Shown one piece after another: positions 1 to 8,311 of a DNA stretch of 11,517 nt. Numbering within the stretch: position 1 is the first letter of the stretch; each line of letters opens with the position of its first letter. The stretch is from positions 1 to 11,517 of the forward strand of contig CAYYJM010000209.1 of assembly GCA_964471755.1 (NCBI GenBank), written 5' to 3'. This stretch comes from CAYYJM01 sp964471755. Lineage in GTDB: Bacteria > Planctomycetota > Planctomycetia > Gemmatales > Gemmataceae. The notes under the pieces were generated by a model that saw only the letters and a program-made list of their open reading frames with translations, did not search any database and was not told where the DNA came from. A program made the translations under genes and the position numbers.

Positions 1-478
1 CCACGTCGGCCTGGCTCATCCGCCAGGTGCCGTCCGGAGCGTCCGGCTGACGCGGCTGAAACGGTCTGATTTTCTTCTTGACGCGGTAATTCCACGACAC
101 GTCGGTGACGAGATCCTTGATCAGCGGAAAGGACCGCATCGGCTCGATGGTCACTGGCTGATCGAGCGGCAGGTGGGCCAGCTGCGTCATGCACATCAGA
201 CGCGGCTTGCCGTTGATCTCGGCGGAGCAGGAGCCGCACTTGCCGGCCTTGCAGTTCCAGCGGCAGGCGAGGTCCGGGGCGGACTCCGCCTGGACCCGAT
301 GGACGGCGTCGAGAACGACCATCCCTTCCGAGACGCCCGTCGTGTAGTCCTCGAACTTGCCGCCGCTGGCATCGCCGCGCCAGACTCGCAGCGTGACCTT
401 GTCCGGGGTCGCATGGCCGGATGTCCCGCTCGTGGTCGGCAGCGACGTCGCGGACGAAACCATGGGGAGCGGGAACAT
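1..478 (-). CDS. sdhB: Succinate dehydrogenase/fumarate reductase iron-sulfur subunit (partial, C-terminus outside window)
   Basis: This is the iron-sulfur subunit that passes electrons from the SdhA flavin towards the membrane quinone site. The 159 visible residues contain the N-terminal ferredoxin-like domain. Its [2Fe-2S] ligands are Cys76, Cys81, Cys84 and Cys96 (C-x4-C-x2-C-x11-C, in the contexts NCKAGKCGSC and RLMC). The later [3Fe-4S]/[4Fe-4S] cysteines lie beyond position 1. I chose the ATG at 478 because it overlaps the sdhA stop by one base (TAATG) and has GAGGAG eight bases upstream, inside the end of sdhA, which indicates translational coupling. An in-frame ATG at 463 is a weaker alternative. 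The first ~25 residues are a low-complexity extension before the ferredoxin fold. It is the last gene of sdhC-sdhA-sdhB. Family assignment is firm. Direction of catalysis (succinate oxidation or fumarate reduction) cannot be read from the sequence. Confidence 0.95.
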   Translation of the reverse strand, partial: MFPLPMVSSATSLPTTSGTSGHATPDKVTLRVWRGDASGGKFEDYTTGVSEGMVVLDAVHRVQAESAPDLACRWNCKAGKCGSCSAEINGKPRLMCMTQLAHLPLDQPVTIEPMRSFPLIKDLVTDVSWNYRVKKKIRPFQPRQPDAPDGTWRMSQADV

Positions 479-2295
479 TACTTGTTCTCCTCGATGATCT
501 GCTTGAGTTCGGCGGGCAGCTCGGGAATCGGCACCTCGTTGAGAACCATCTGGCCACTGGCATCCTTGTGGACGACGAGGTTGACCGTGCCGAAATGATC
601 GACCTTCTTGGGGTAGTCGTCGCGGAAGTGACCGCCTCGACTCTCCTTGCGAGCGACTCCGCAGCGTGCGATCGCCTCGGAGACGGTCAGCAGGTTGTGC
701 AGATCGAGAGCAGTGTGCCAGCCGGGGTTGTAGTCGCGGTTTCCGGTCACCTTGCACTGGCCGGCTCGCTCTCGCAATTTGGCGATCTCGGCCAGGGCGT
801 GGAGCATCTCCTCCTCACGACGGACGATGCCGACGTCGTGCTGCATCAGTTCCTGCAACGCCGCCTGGACCTGATAGGCTCCCTCCGCGGTGCCGGAGCG
901 ATCGAACGGAGCCAGAGCCCAGCGAGCGGCCGCCTCGAGTTGGTCGGCGTGAATCGCCGGCTGGGCCGCGTCTCGAGCGTAGAGGGCCGCATGCTCGCCG
1001 GCCCGCTTGCCGAAGACCAGCAGGTCGGACAGCGAGTTGCCACCGAGGCGGTTCGCCCCGTTGATGCCGACGGCACACTCGCCCGCGGCGAACAGACCCG
1101 GCACCCGCGACATCTGCGTCTCGCCGTTGACCCGCACGCCACCCATGACGTAGTGCGTCGTCGGGCCGACCTCCATCCGCTGGGTCGTGATGTCGATGCC
1201 GCCCAGTTCCTTGAACTGGTGGTACATGCTCGGCAGCTTCTTCTTGATATGCTCGGCGGCGTTGGGCAACTTCTCCCGGATCCAGGCGATGTCGAGGTAG
1301 ACGCCGCCATGCGGACTGCCCCGACCCTCGCGCACCTCGCGCACAATGCACCGCGCAACGTGATCGCGCGTCAGAAGCTCGGGCGGCCGCAGGGCGGACT
1401 TGTCGCCCTGGCAGTAGCGCCAGCCCTCCTCGGGATCCTTCGCCGTCTGATTGCGGTACGCCTCGGGAATGTCGTTGAACATGAAGCGTTCGCCCTTGTT
1501 GTTGAGGAGGATGCCCCCCTCACCGCGAACGCCCTCGGTGACCAGAATGCCCTGCACGCTCGGCGGCCAGACCATGCCGGTCGGGTGGAACTGGATGAAC
1601 TCCATGTCCTGCAACTCGGCCCCGGCATCGTACGCCAGGGTGTGACCGTCGCCGGTCCCTTCCCAGCTGTTGCTGGTGATCTTGTACGCCTTGCCGAGGC
1701 CGCCCGTGGACAGAATGACGGCCTTCGCCTGGAAGACGACGAACCGGCCGCGCTCGCGGGTGTAGGCGAACGCCCCGGCGATCCGGTCGCCGTCCTTGAG
1801 TAGACGGACGACGGTCGTCTCCATGTGGACATCCATGCCCTTGTGGATGCCGTGGTCCTGGAGGGTGCGGATCAGTTCCAGGCCGGTTCGGTCACCGACG
1901 TGGGCCAGACGCGGGTATCGGTGTCCGCCGAAGTTGCGCTGAAGGATGCGACCATCGGTGGTGCGATCGAAGACGGCTCCCCAGGCCTCGAGTTCGCGAA
2001 CTCGAGCCGGAGCCTCCTGCGCGTGGAGCTGGGCCATGCGCCAGTTGTTGACGTACTGTCCGCCGCGCATCGTGTCGGCGAAGTGGACCTTCCAGCTGTC
2101 GCGCTCATCGACGTTGGCCAGGGCCGCCGCCATGCCGCCCTCGGCCATGACGGTGTGAGCCTTGCCGAGCAGGGACTTGCAGATGACGCCGACCTTGAGC
2201 CCGGAGGCCGACGCCTCGATGGCCGCTCGCAAGCCCGCTCCGCCGGCACCGATGATCAGCACGTCGTAGGCGTGCGTCTGGTATTCCGTACTCAC
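478..2295 (-). CDS. sdhA: Succinate dehydrogenase/fumarate reductase flavoprotein subunit
   Basis: This 605-residue catalytic flavoprotein interconverts succinate and fumarate on the cytoplasmic face of complex II. Visible landmarks are the dinucleotide-binding loop IIGAGGAG at 14-21, His47 in KAHTVMAEGG where FAD is normally attached covalently, HPTG at 237-240, TEGVRGEGG at 253-261, the presumed catalytic arginine (Arg310) in LLTRDHVAR, His381 in HYVMGG, and Arg416 in ANRLGGNSLSD. The active-site set is complete by comparison with the E. coli enzyme, and the length is normal. The start is GTG at 2295, since it overlaps the sdhC stop (GTGA) and GGAGG lies five bases upstream. Its stop overlaps the sdhB start. 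The gene is the middle member of a tightly coupled operon. No frameshift or missing residue was seen. Confidence 0.97.
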   Translation of the reverse strand: MSTEYQTHAYDVLIIGAGGAGLRAAIEASASGLKVGVICKSLLGKAHTVMAEGGMAAALANVDERDSWKVHFADTMRGGQYVNNWRMAQLHAQEAPARVRELEAWGAVFDRTTDGRILQRNFGGHRYPRLAHVGDRTGLELIRTLQDHGIHKGMDVHMETTVVRLLKDGDRIAGAFAYTRERGRFVVFQAKAVILSTGGLGKAYKITSNSWEGTGDGHTLAYDAGAELQDMEFIQFHPTGMVWPPSVQGILVTEGVRGEGGILLNNKGERFMFNDIPEAYRNQTAKDPEEGWRYCQGDKSALRPPELLTRDHVARCIVREVREGRGSPHGGVYLDIAWIREKLPNAAEHIKKKLPSMYHQFKELGGIDITTQRMEVGPTTHYVMGGVRVNGETQMSRVPGLFAAGECAVGINGANRLGGNSLSDLLVFGKRAGEHAALYARDAAQPAIHADQLEAAARWALAPFDRSGTAEGAYQVQAALQELMQHDVGIVRREEEMLHALAEIAKLRERAGQCKVTGNRDYNPGWHTALDLHNLLTVSEAIARCGVARKESRGGHFRDDYPKKVDHFGTVNLVVHKDASGQMVLNEVPIPELPAELKQIIEENK

Positions 2296-3137
2296 AGAAT
2301 CCTCCAGTCACTCCAGACGCCCATCGAGCAGAGACGGATGTAGACGTCAGTGAACCCGACCCAGATGAGGCTCGCCCAGGCCCAGTACGGATGCCGGCGG
2401 TTCAGGCAGCTGACGCAGTCGTAAACCGGCTTGATCGCCGAGCCAGCGAGCTGGTCCTTGCCGCCACCGACAAGATGCCGCAGCGAGTGGCAGCCCAGGG
2501 TGTAACCGCCCAGCAGGTACACGTTGAGAGTCAGTACGAAGGTGCCGACGCCGACGCCAAAGGTGGTGCCCTTGCTCCAGTCGGTCGGATCGACCGGGAA
2601 CCAGAGGGCCGACCAGGCGTCGTAGGCGAGGATCACCAGGAAGATCAGGGCGAGGTAGAGGAAGTAACGGTGCAGGTTCTGAAACGACAGGAACCCGCGC
2701 TCGCCGTTGTAACTCGTCCGCCCTTCGCCGACCGCGCACGACGGCGGATCGGCGACGAATGCCTTGTAGTAGGCTCCACGGTAGTAGTAGCAGGTGAGCC
2801 GAAAACCAGCCGGGGCGATCAGGATGAGCGCGGCCGGCGAGAACGGAATGAACCACGGCCACCAGGTCGGTTTCTCGCCGAACCAGGCGTGATGTTCGCG
2901 GGCCGCGTTCTGGACGGCGTTGTCGCCGTTGGTGTCGTAGAGCAGGACCGGCGAATAGAAGGGCGACAGATAGGGGCCGTAAGTGTAGTTGTTGTTCTGC
3001 ATGCCGGCCCAGGTGGCATAGAGGACGAACGCCGACAGCACACTGAGAACGACCAGCGGCTGGACCCACCAGCGATCAGGTCGAGTCGTCTCGCCGAGCC
3101 CCCGGATCACGGGTAATTCTGTCCGTACTTCCGCCAT
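2292..3137 (-). CDS. sdhC: Succinate dehydrogenase membrane anchor/cytochrome b subunit (Sdh1-like, single polypeptide)
   Basis: This 281-residue membrane protein should anchor SdhAB and carry the quinone (and possibly haem) site. About five hydrophobic segments are visible, near residues 26-45, 98-115, 156-175, 193-213 and 251-270. Candidate haem-ligand histidines are His156 (NLHRYF), His217 and His221 (GCHSLRH). The stretch TCYYYRGAYYKAF followed by PPSCAVGE, then QNLHRYF, recalls the anchor of mycobacterial Sdh1-type enzymes rather than the E. coli SdhC plus SdhD pair. That comparison is from memory. No second small anchor gene lies between it and sdhA, so one polypeptide seems to serve. 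The ATG at 3137 is preceded by a GAGGGGTGAGG purine-rich tract. It is the first gene of the operon. Identification rests on both sequence and position. Confidence 0.88.
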   Translation of the reverse strand: MAEVRTELPVIRGLGETTRPDRWWVQPLVVLSVLSAFVLYATWAGMQNNNYTYGPYLSPFYSPVLLYDTNGDNAVQNAAREHHAWFGEKPTWWPWFIPFSPAALILIAPAGFRLTCYYYRGAYYKAFVADPPSCAVGEGRTSYNGERGFLSFQNLHRYFLYLALIFLVILAYDAWSALWFPVDPTDWSKGTTFGVGVGTFVLTLNVYLLGGYTLGCHSLRHLVGGGKDQLAGSAIKPVYDCVSCLNRRHPYWAWASLIWVGFTDVYIRLCSMGVWSDWRIL

Positions 3138-3172
3138 GCCTCACCCCTCGAACGACAGCGATGATGAGGTCA

Positions 3173-3201
3173 TACATAGGCAAGGCGGCCCCGGACAGCA
3201 A
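3173..3201 (-). promoter_or_regulatory. Weak candidate promoter for the sdhCAB operon
   Basis: On the minus strand, TTGCTG (3201-3196) and TATGTA (3178-3173) are separated by 17 bases and lie ~36 bases upstream of the sdhC start, in the only gap (3138-3233) before the operon. Each hexamer matches the sigma-70 consensus at about half its positions, so this is a positional guess. Read-through from thpR is equally possible. Confidence 0.25.
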
Positions 3202-3233
3202 GAGGATTCAGCCGGCCGGCCACTTCCGGCGTG

Positions 3234-3803
3234 TCATCCCAGCCGTACCGTACTCAGGACTGTGTACGTCGGCCCATCCCGGCCCAGCTCGCTGGACAGG
3301 ACGCGAATCTCGCGGACGGCCATCGTGCCGCCCTGCCAGGCGTTGAAGCCGCTGAGAGCCTGCACGAGCTGGTCGGCGGGTCCTTCGCCCTTGACACGGC
3401 CCAGAGTAATGTGCGGCGTGTACTGACGCTCCTCGCGTCGGTAGCAGCCCAGATCGAGCAGCGGCGGTTCCAGGGCATCGTGCAGGGCGATCAGTTCCGC
3501 CTCACCCTGGCCGACGCCGACCCACACGACGCGCGGCCGACGTGCGTTCGGAAAGCAGCCGACTCCCTGGAGCGTCAACTCGAAGCCGGCCTGCTCGCTG
3601 GCGACCGTGGCGACGGCCTTGCACACGGCCGGGATCTCGCGATCCTGCACCTCGCCCAGGAACAGCAGCGTGACGTGAATGTTCTCCCGCTCGACCCACT
3701 TGACCTCGGTGCCGGCCCGGCTCAGTTTCTCCTGGAGGGCCATGCAGCGATCCCGCAGGGTCGGCTCGAGTTCCACGGCGATGAACGTGCGAATGCGACT
3801 CAT
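3234..3803 (-). CDS. thpR: RNA 2',3'-cyclic phosphodiesterase (LigT/2H phosphoesterase family)
   Basis: This 189-residue protein belongs to the 2H phosphoesterase superfamily, whose ThpR/LigT members open 2',3'-cyclic phosphates on RNA ends to 2'-phosphates. Two HxT motifs set ~88 residues apart form the active site: His43-Val-Thr45 (NIHVTLLFLG) and His131-Ile-Thr133 (YTPHITLGRV). The N-terminal MSRIRTFIAVEL is the typical family opening and favours the ATG at 3803 over the longer in-frame start at 3866, which would overlap the upstream kinase gene. Length is normal for the family. The start is only four bases past the kinase stop, so the two genes are probably co-transcribed. The physiological RNA substrate is unknown for most bacterial members. 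The stop at 3234 is followed by a 96-base gap before sdhC, with only a weak 5-bp GC stem and no T-run. Confidence 0.93.
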   Translation of the reverse strand: MSRIRTFIAVELEPTLRDRCMALQEKLSRAGTEVKWVERENIHVTLLFLGEVQDREIPAVCKAVATVASEQAGFELTLQGVGCFPNARRPRVVWVGVGQGEAELIALHDALEPPLLDLGCYRREERQYTPHITLGRVKGEGPADQLVQALSGFNAWQGGTMAVREIRVLSSELGRDGPTYTVLSTVRLG

Positions 3804-3807
3804 GGTG

Positions 3808-4800
3808 TCACCCCTGTGCCAGGACCTCATCCCAGAAAGGCCGGGTACCGGAGTGCAGCCGGGCACCGACCTGCGTGATGACCTTCATGGCCAGAAAGCA
3901 GCCGGCACGGGCGGCGCGGTCGGCCGGGACGCCGTGCGTAATGCCGTAGAGGAACGACCCGGCGAACATGTCGCCCGCTCCGGTCAGATCCTTCGGTGCG
4001 CAGGAGAATGCGTCCACTTGCGTTTCGATGGAACCGTGTCGCACATACGCCCCGTGCGGGCCATCGGTGACGACGCAGGCCGGAACGCGGTCCTTGAGCC
4101 GCGCGAACGCCTCGCTGGCGGAACTGGTCTTCGTGACGGCCTGAGCCTCGGTGGCATTGCAGAAGAGCAGGTCGGTGCTGGCGAGCGTCTCGAAGAACAC
4201 CTCGCCGAAGACCTCGACGATGAAGGCGTCGGAGCAGGTCAGGGCGATCTTGACGCCGTGCTTCTTCGCCAGGCGGACGGCCTCACGGACGGCACCCTGA
4301 CCGGTATTCGGATTGGCCAGGACGTAGCCCTCGATGAAGAGCCATTCCGCGCCGGCGACCCGACGTTCCTCGACGTGGCGAGCGGCCAACCGACTGGAGA
4401 CGGCCAGGCAGGTGCGCATGGTGCGCTCGGCATCGGGCGTGATGAGGCAGACGCACGTCCCGGTCGTCTCGCCGACGATGACGGCACTGCCCATGTCGAT
4501 GCCGAGTTCCTCGAATTCGCTCTCGTAGAAGAGGCCGTAGCGGTCGTCGCCGACGCAGCCGACGAAGGCTCCGTTACCGCCGAGCTGGGACAGGGCGATG
4601 ATCGAGTTGGCGACCGAACCACCGCTGACGAGACGCGGCTCCTGGTCAGGGTAGCGGGTCAGCAGTTCGCGTTGCTCGGCCGACTCGACCAGTCGCATCG
4701 TCCCCTTTTCGACGTGGAGGCTGGCGAACTCGGCGTCGGTCGGTTCGACGAAGATATCGACAATGGCGTTACCCAGGCCGCAGACGTTGAATTCTTTCAT
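3808..4800 (-). CDS. PfkB-family kinase, adenosine kinase-like
   Basis: This 330-residue ribokinase-fold kinase transfers phosphate from ATP to a sugar or nucleoside hydroxyl. The N-terminal part has GLGNAIVDI (8-16) and the substrate-binding SGGSVANSI (59-67). The C-terminal part has the PfkB signature DLTGAGDMFAGSF (271-283), with Asp277 as the expected catalytic base and GAG as the anion hole. Overall pattern (KGTMRLV, TGTCVCLITPDAERTM, EGYVLANP, LTCSDAF) resembles the group annotated as adenosine kinase in many bacteria. The phosphoryl acceptor is not proven and could be another nucleoside or sugar. I chose the ATG at 4800 because GAGAGG lies five bases upstream and the fold begins at once. 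An in-frame ATG at 4830 adds ten non-conserved residues. The downstream thpR follows after four bases. Confidence 0.85.
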   Translation of the reverse strand: MKEFNVCGLGNAIVDIFVEPTDAEFASLHVEKGTMRLVESAEQRELLTRYPDQEPRLVSGGSVANSIIALSQLGGNGAFVGCVGDDRYGLFYESEFEELGIDMGSAVIVGETTGTCVCLITPDAERTMRTCLAVSSRLAARHVEERRVAGAEWLFIEGYVLANPNTGQGAVREAVRLAKKHGVKIALTCSDAFIVEVFGEVFFETLASTDLLFCNATEAQAVTKTSSASEAFARLKDRVPACVVTDGPHGAYVRHGSIETQVDAFSCAPKDLTGAGDMFAGSFLYGITHGVPADRAARAGCFLAMKVITQVGARLHSGTRPFWDEVLAQG

Positions 4801-4838
4801 CGGACCTCTCGTGTTTCCATTGGCACGCATACGGGACT

Positions 4839-4866
4839 GTTGTAACTACCACCTCCGCCGGATCAA
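4839..4866 (-). promoter_or_regulatory. Candidate promoter for the kinase-thpR unit
   Basis: On the minus strand, TTGATC (4866-4861) and TACAAC (4844-4839) have a 16-base spacer. Each matches the sigma-70 consensus at four of six positions. They lie in the divergent gap between the kinase gene and gltX, and would give a short leader ending at the ATG at 4800. No comparably good pair was found for gltX on the plus strand. Confidence 0.3.
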
Positions 4867-4919
4867 GAGGAGCGCGTTCGTCTCCCCACTTCACAGGCCC
4901 CTCGCTATCATGATCGAAG

Positions 4920-4938
4920 CGACGCCGGATCGGCGTCG
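4920..4938 (+). promoter_or_regulatory. Short perfect hairpin in the gltX leader
   Basis: An 8-bp perfect stem (CGACGCCG 4920-4927 with CGGCGTCG 4931-4938) closes a 3-base GAT loop. It ends four bases before the AGAGGAAAGG ribosome-binding tract of gltX and 25 bases before the start codon. It has no T-run, so it is not a normal intrinsic terminator. It could influence mRNA stability or translation, or it may be a chance structure in GC-rich DNA. Confidence 0.35.
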
Positions 4939-4962
4939 ATGCAGAGGAAAGGCTTGTCTCTC

Positions 4963-6516
4963 ATGGTCCGCACCCGCTTCGCTCCCAGCCCGACGGGCTA
5001 CCTGCACATCGGCGGCGTCCGCACGGCGCTGTTCAACTGGCTGTTCGCCCGCAAGCACGGCGGCCAGTTCATCCTGCGCATCGACGACACCGACGTGGGC
5101 CGTAACAACCCCGCGGCCCTGGCCCCGATCCTGAACGGCTTCCGCTGGCTGGGCATGGACTGGGACGAGGGGGCCGAGGTCGGCGGGCCGTGCGGCCCCT
5201 ATTACCAGTCGCAGAAGCTGCCGCGCTACCAGGCCGTCGTCAGCGAACTGCTCGCGAAAGGGGCCGCCTATTACGACTTCTCCACGCCCGATGAGAAGAA
5301 GGCCGAGGACGACGCGGCCAGGGTCGCAGGCCGAATGCCCAGCTATCGCGGGGCCTGGATGGCCCGCACCGAGTCGGATCGCGCCCGCCTGGAGGGTCAG
5401 GGACGCACCGCCGTCGTTCGCCTGCTCATGCCCCGCGAGGGATTCTGTGAGTTCACGGATCACATCCGCGGGGCCATGAAGGTCGAGTGGGCCTCCGAGC
5501 AGGATCACGCCGTTCAGCGCGCCGATGGGTCGTGCCTGTACAACCTGGCCAGCGTGGTCGATGACCAGGACATGAAGATCACGCACGTGATCCGGGCCGA
5601 GGAACACCTGGCCAACACGCCACGGCAGATCTTCCTGATCGACGCGCTGGGCTGGCCGCGGCCGGAGTACGCACACCTGCCCTTCGTCGCGGAACCGGGC
5701 AGCAAGCGGAAGCTGAGCAAGCGCGAGCTGGCGAAGTACCTGAAGAATACGGACTTCAAGAAGGTCCACGACCGCGCCCTGGAGATCGCCGCCGCGATCG
5801 GCCTGCAAACGTCGGCCGACACGTTCAATCCGGTCATCATCGATTTCTACGAGCAGGTCGGCTACCTGCCCGAGGCGATCCTCAACTACCTGCTGCTGCT
5901 GGGCTGGTCGCTCGACGACAAGACGGAGCATTTCACCCGCGAGGAGATGATCCGATCGTTCTCGCTGGAGCGCGTCACCAAGGGTGCGGCCAGTTTCGAC
6001 GCCAAGAAGCTCAATGCCTTCCAGGGCCGCTGGATGGCCCAGTTGCCGCTCGACGACAAGCTGGCGATGTGTCTGCCCTATCTGGTGAAGGCGAAGCTCG
6101 TCGGCGAACCCGTCACGGCCGCCGACCGTCAGACAGTGAGAGCCCTCGTGCAGGCGGCGGGTGATCGCCTCGTCATTGCCGGCGACGTGTTGGATTACGC
6201 GGACTTCTTCACGGCCGACGACGCCTTGCCGTATGATGAGAAGGCGTTCGACAAACGCATTCGCAAGCCGGGCGTCAAGGAGGTTCTCGCCGCCGTCCGC
6301 GACGAACTGGTCAAGGCCGACTTCGACACGGCGACGCTGGAGACGCTGGTGCAGTCGTTCACGCAATCGCGCGGAGCCAGCCTTGGTGACGTGGTCAACG
6401 GTCTGCGCGTCGCGCTGACGGGCAAGGGCGTCGGCTTCGGCCTGTACGACACGCTGGTGATCCTCGGCAAACCGCGCAGCCTGGCCCGAATCGATCGAGC
6501 CCTGACGCGGGCGTGA
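4963..6516 (+). CDS. gltX: Glutamyl-tRNA synthetase
   Basis: This 517-residue class I synthetase attaches glutamate to tRNA(Glu) in the cytoplasm. It opens with the family's VRTRFAPSPTGYLHIGG, where HIGG (15-18) is the HIGH motif. The KMSKS-equivalent is KRKLSKR at 248-254. The Rossmann core is followed by the stem-contact and anticodon-binding region, which ends with FGLYDTLVILGKPRSLARI. The ATG at 4963 is preferred over the one at 4939, because conserved sequence begins directly and AGAGGAAAGG lies upstream. About 45 residues separate KLSKR from GYLPEAILNYLLLLGW, whereas E. coli GluRS has 12, so there is an insertion of ~33 residues just after the catalytic loop. That explains the slightly long protein. 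The downstream glnS suggests this enzyme need not charge tRNA(Gln), although discrimination cannot be read from the sequence. Confidence 0.96.
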   Translation: MVRTRFAPSPTGYLHIGGVRTALFNWLFARKHGGQFILRIDDTDVGRNNPAALAPILNGFRWLGMDWDEGAEVGGPCGPYYQSQKLPRYQAVVSELLAKGAAYYDFSTPDEKKAEDDAARVAGRMPSYRGAWMARTESDRARLEGQGRTAVVRLLMPREGFCEFTDHIRGAMKVEWASEQDHAVQRADGSCLYNLASVVDDQDMKITHVIRAEEHLANTPRQIFLIDALGWPRPEYAHLPFVAEPGSKRKLSKRELAKYLKNTDFKKVHDRALEIAAAIGLQTSADTFNPVIIDFYEQVGYLPEAILNYLLLLGWSLDDKTEHFTREEMIRSFSLERVTKGAASFDAKKLNAFQGRWMAQLPLDDKLAMCLPYLVKAKLVGEPVTAADRQTVRALVQAAGDRLVIAGDVLDYADFFTADDALPYDEKAFDKRIRKPGVKEVLAAVRDELVKADFDTATLETLVQSFTQSRGASLGDVVNGLRVALTGKGVGFGLYDTLVILGKPRSLARIDRALTRA

Positions 6517-6541
6517 CCACCGTAAGAAGGAAGCGTAAACC

Positions 6542-8239
<1,698 letters not shown>

Positions 8240-8311
8240 CGTCCGGCCGGGGAGTAACCTGGCGAGCGGCGCGACCTCCTCGCGACGGTTCTACTTGGTG
8301 AAGGGAAGGCC

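Noticed and set aside
421..1803. 460-codon open frame antisense to sdhA
   Set aside because: It is the mirror of a strongly conserved flavoprotein gene. Long antisense frames arise in high-GC DNA from third-position bias, and the predicted peptide shows no recognisable family pattern.
3211..3230. GCCGG/CCGGC stem just after thpR as a terminator
   Set aside because: Only five base pairs with a six-base loop and no T-run. Such stems are common in this GC-rich DNA.
3679..4845. 388-codon plus-strand frame across thpR and the kinase gene
   Set aside because: It spans two well-supported minus-strand genes and their 4-base junction, so it is an antisense shadow.
8240..8311. Terminator or promoter between glnS and the WD40 gene
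   Set aside because: No convincing hairpin with a T-run and no clear -35/-10 pair could be found in these 72 bases, beyond the ribosome binding tract.
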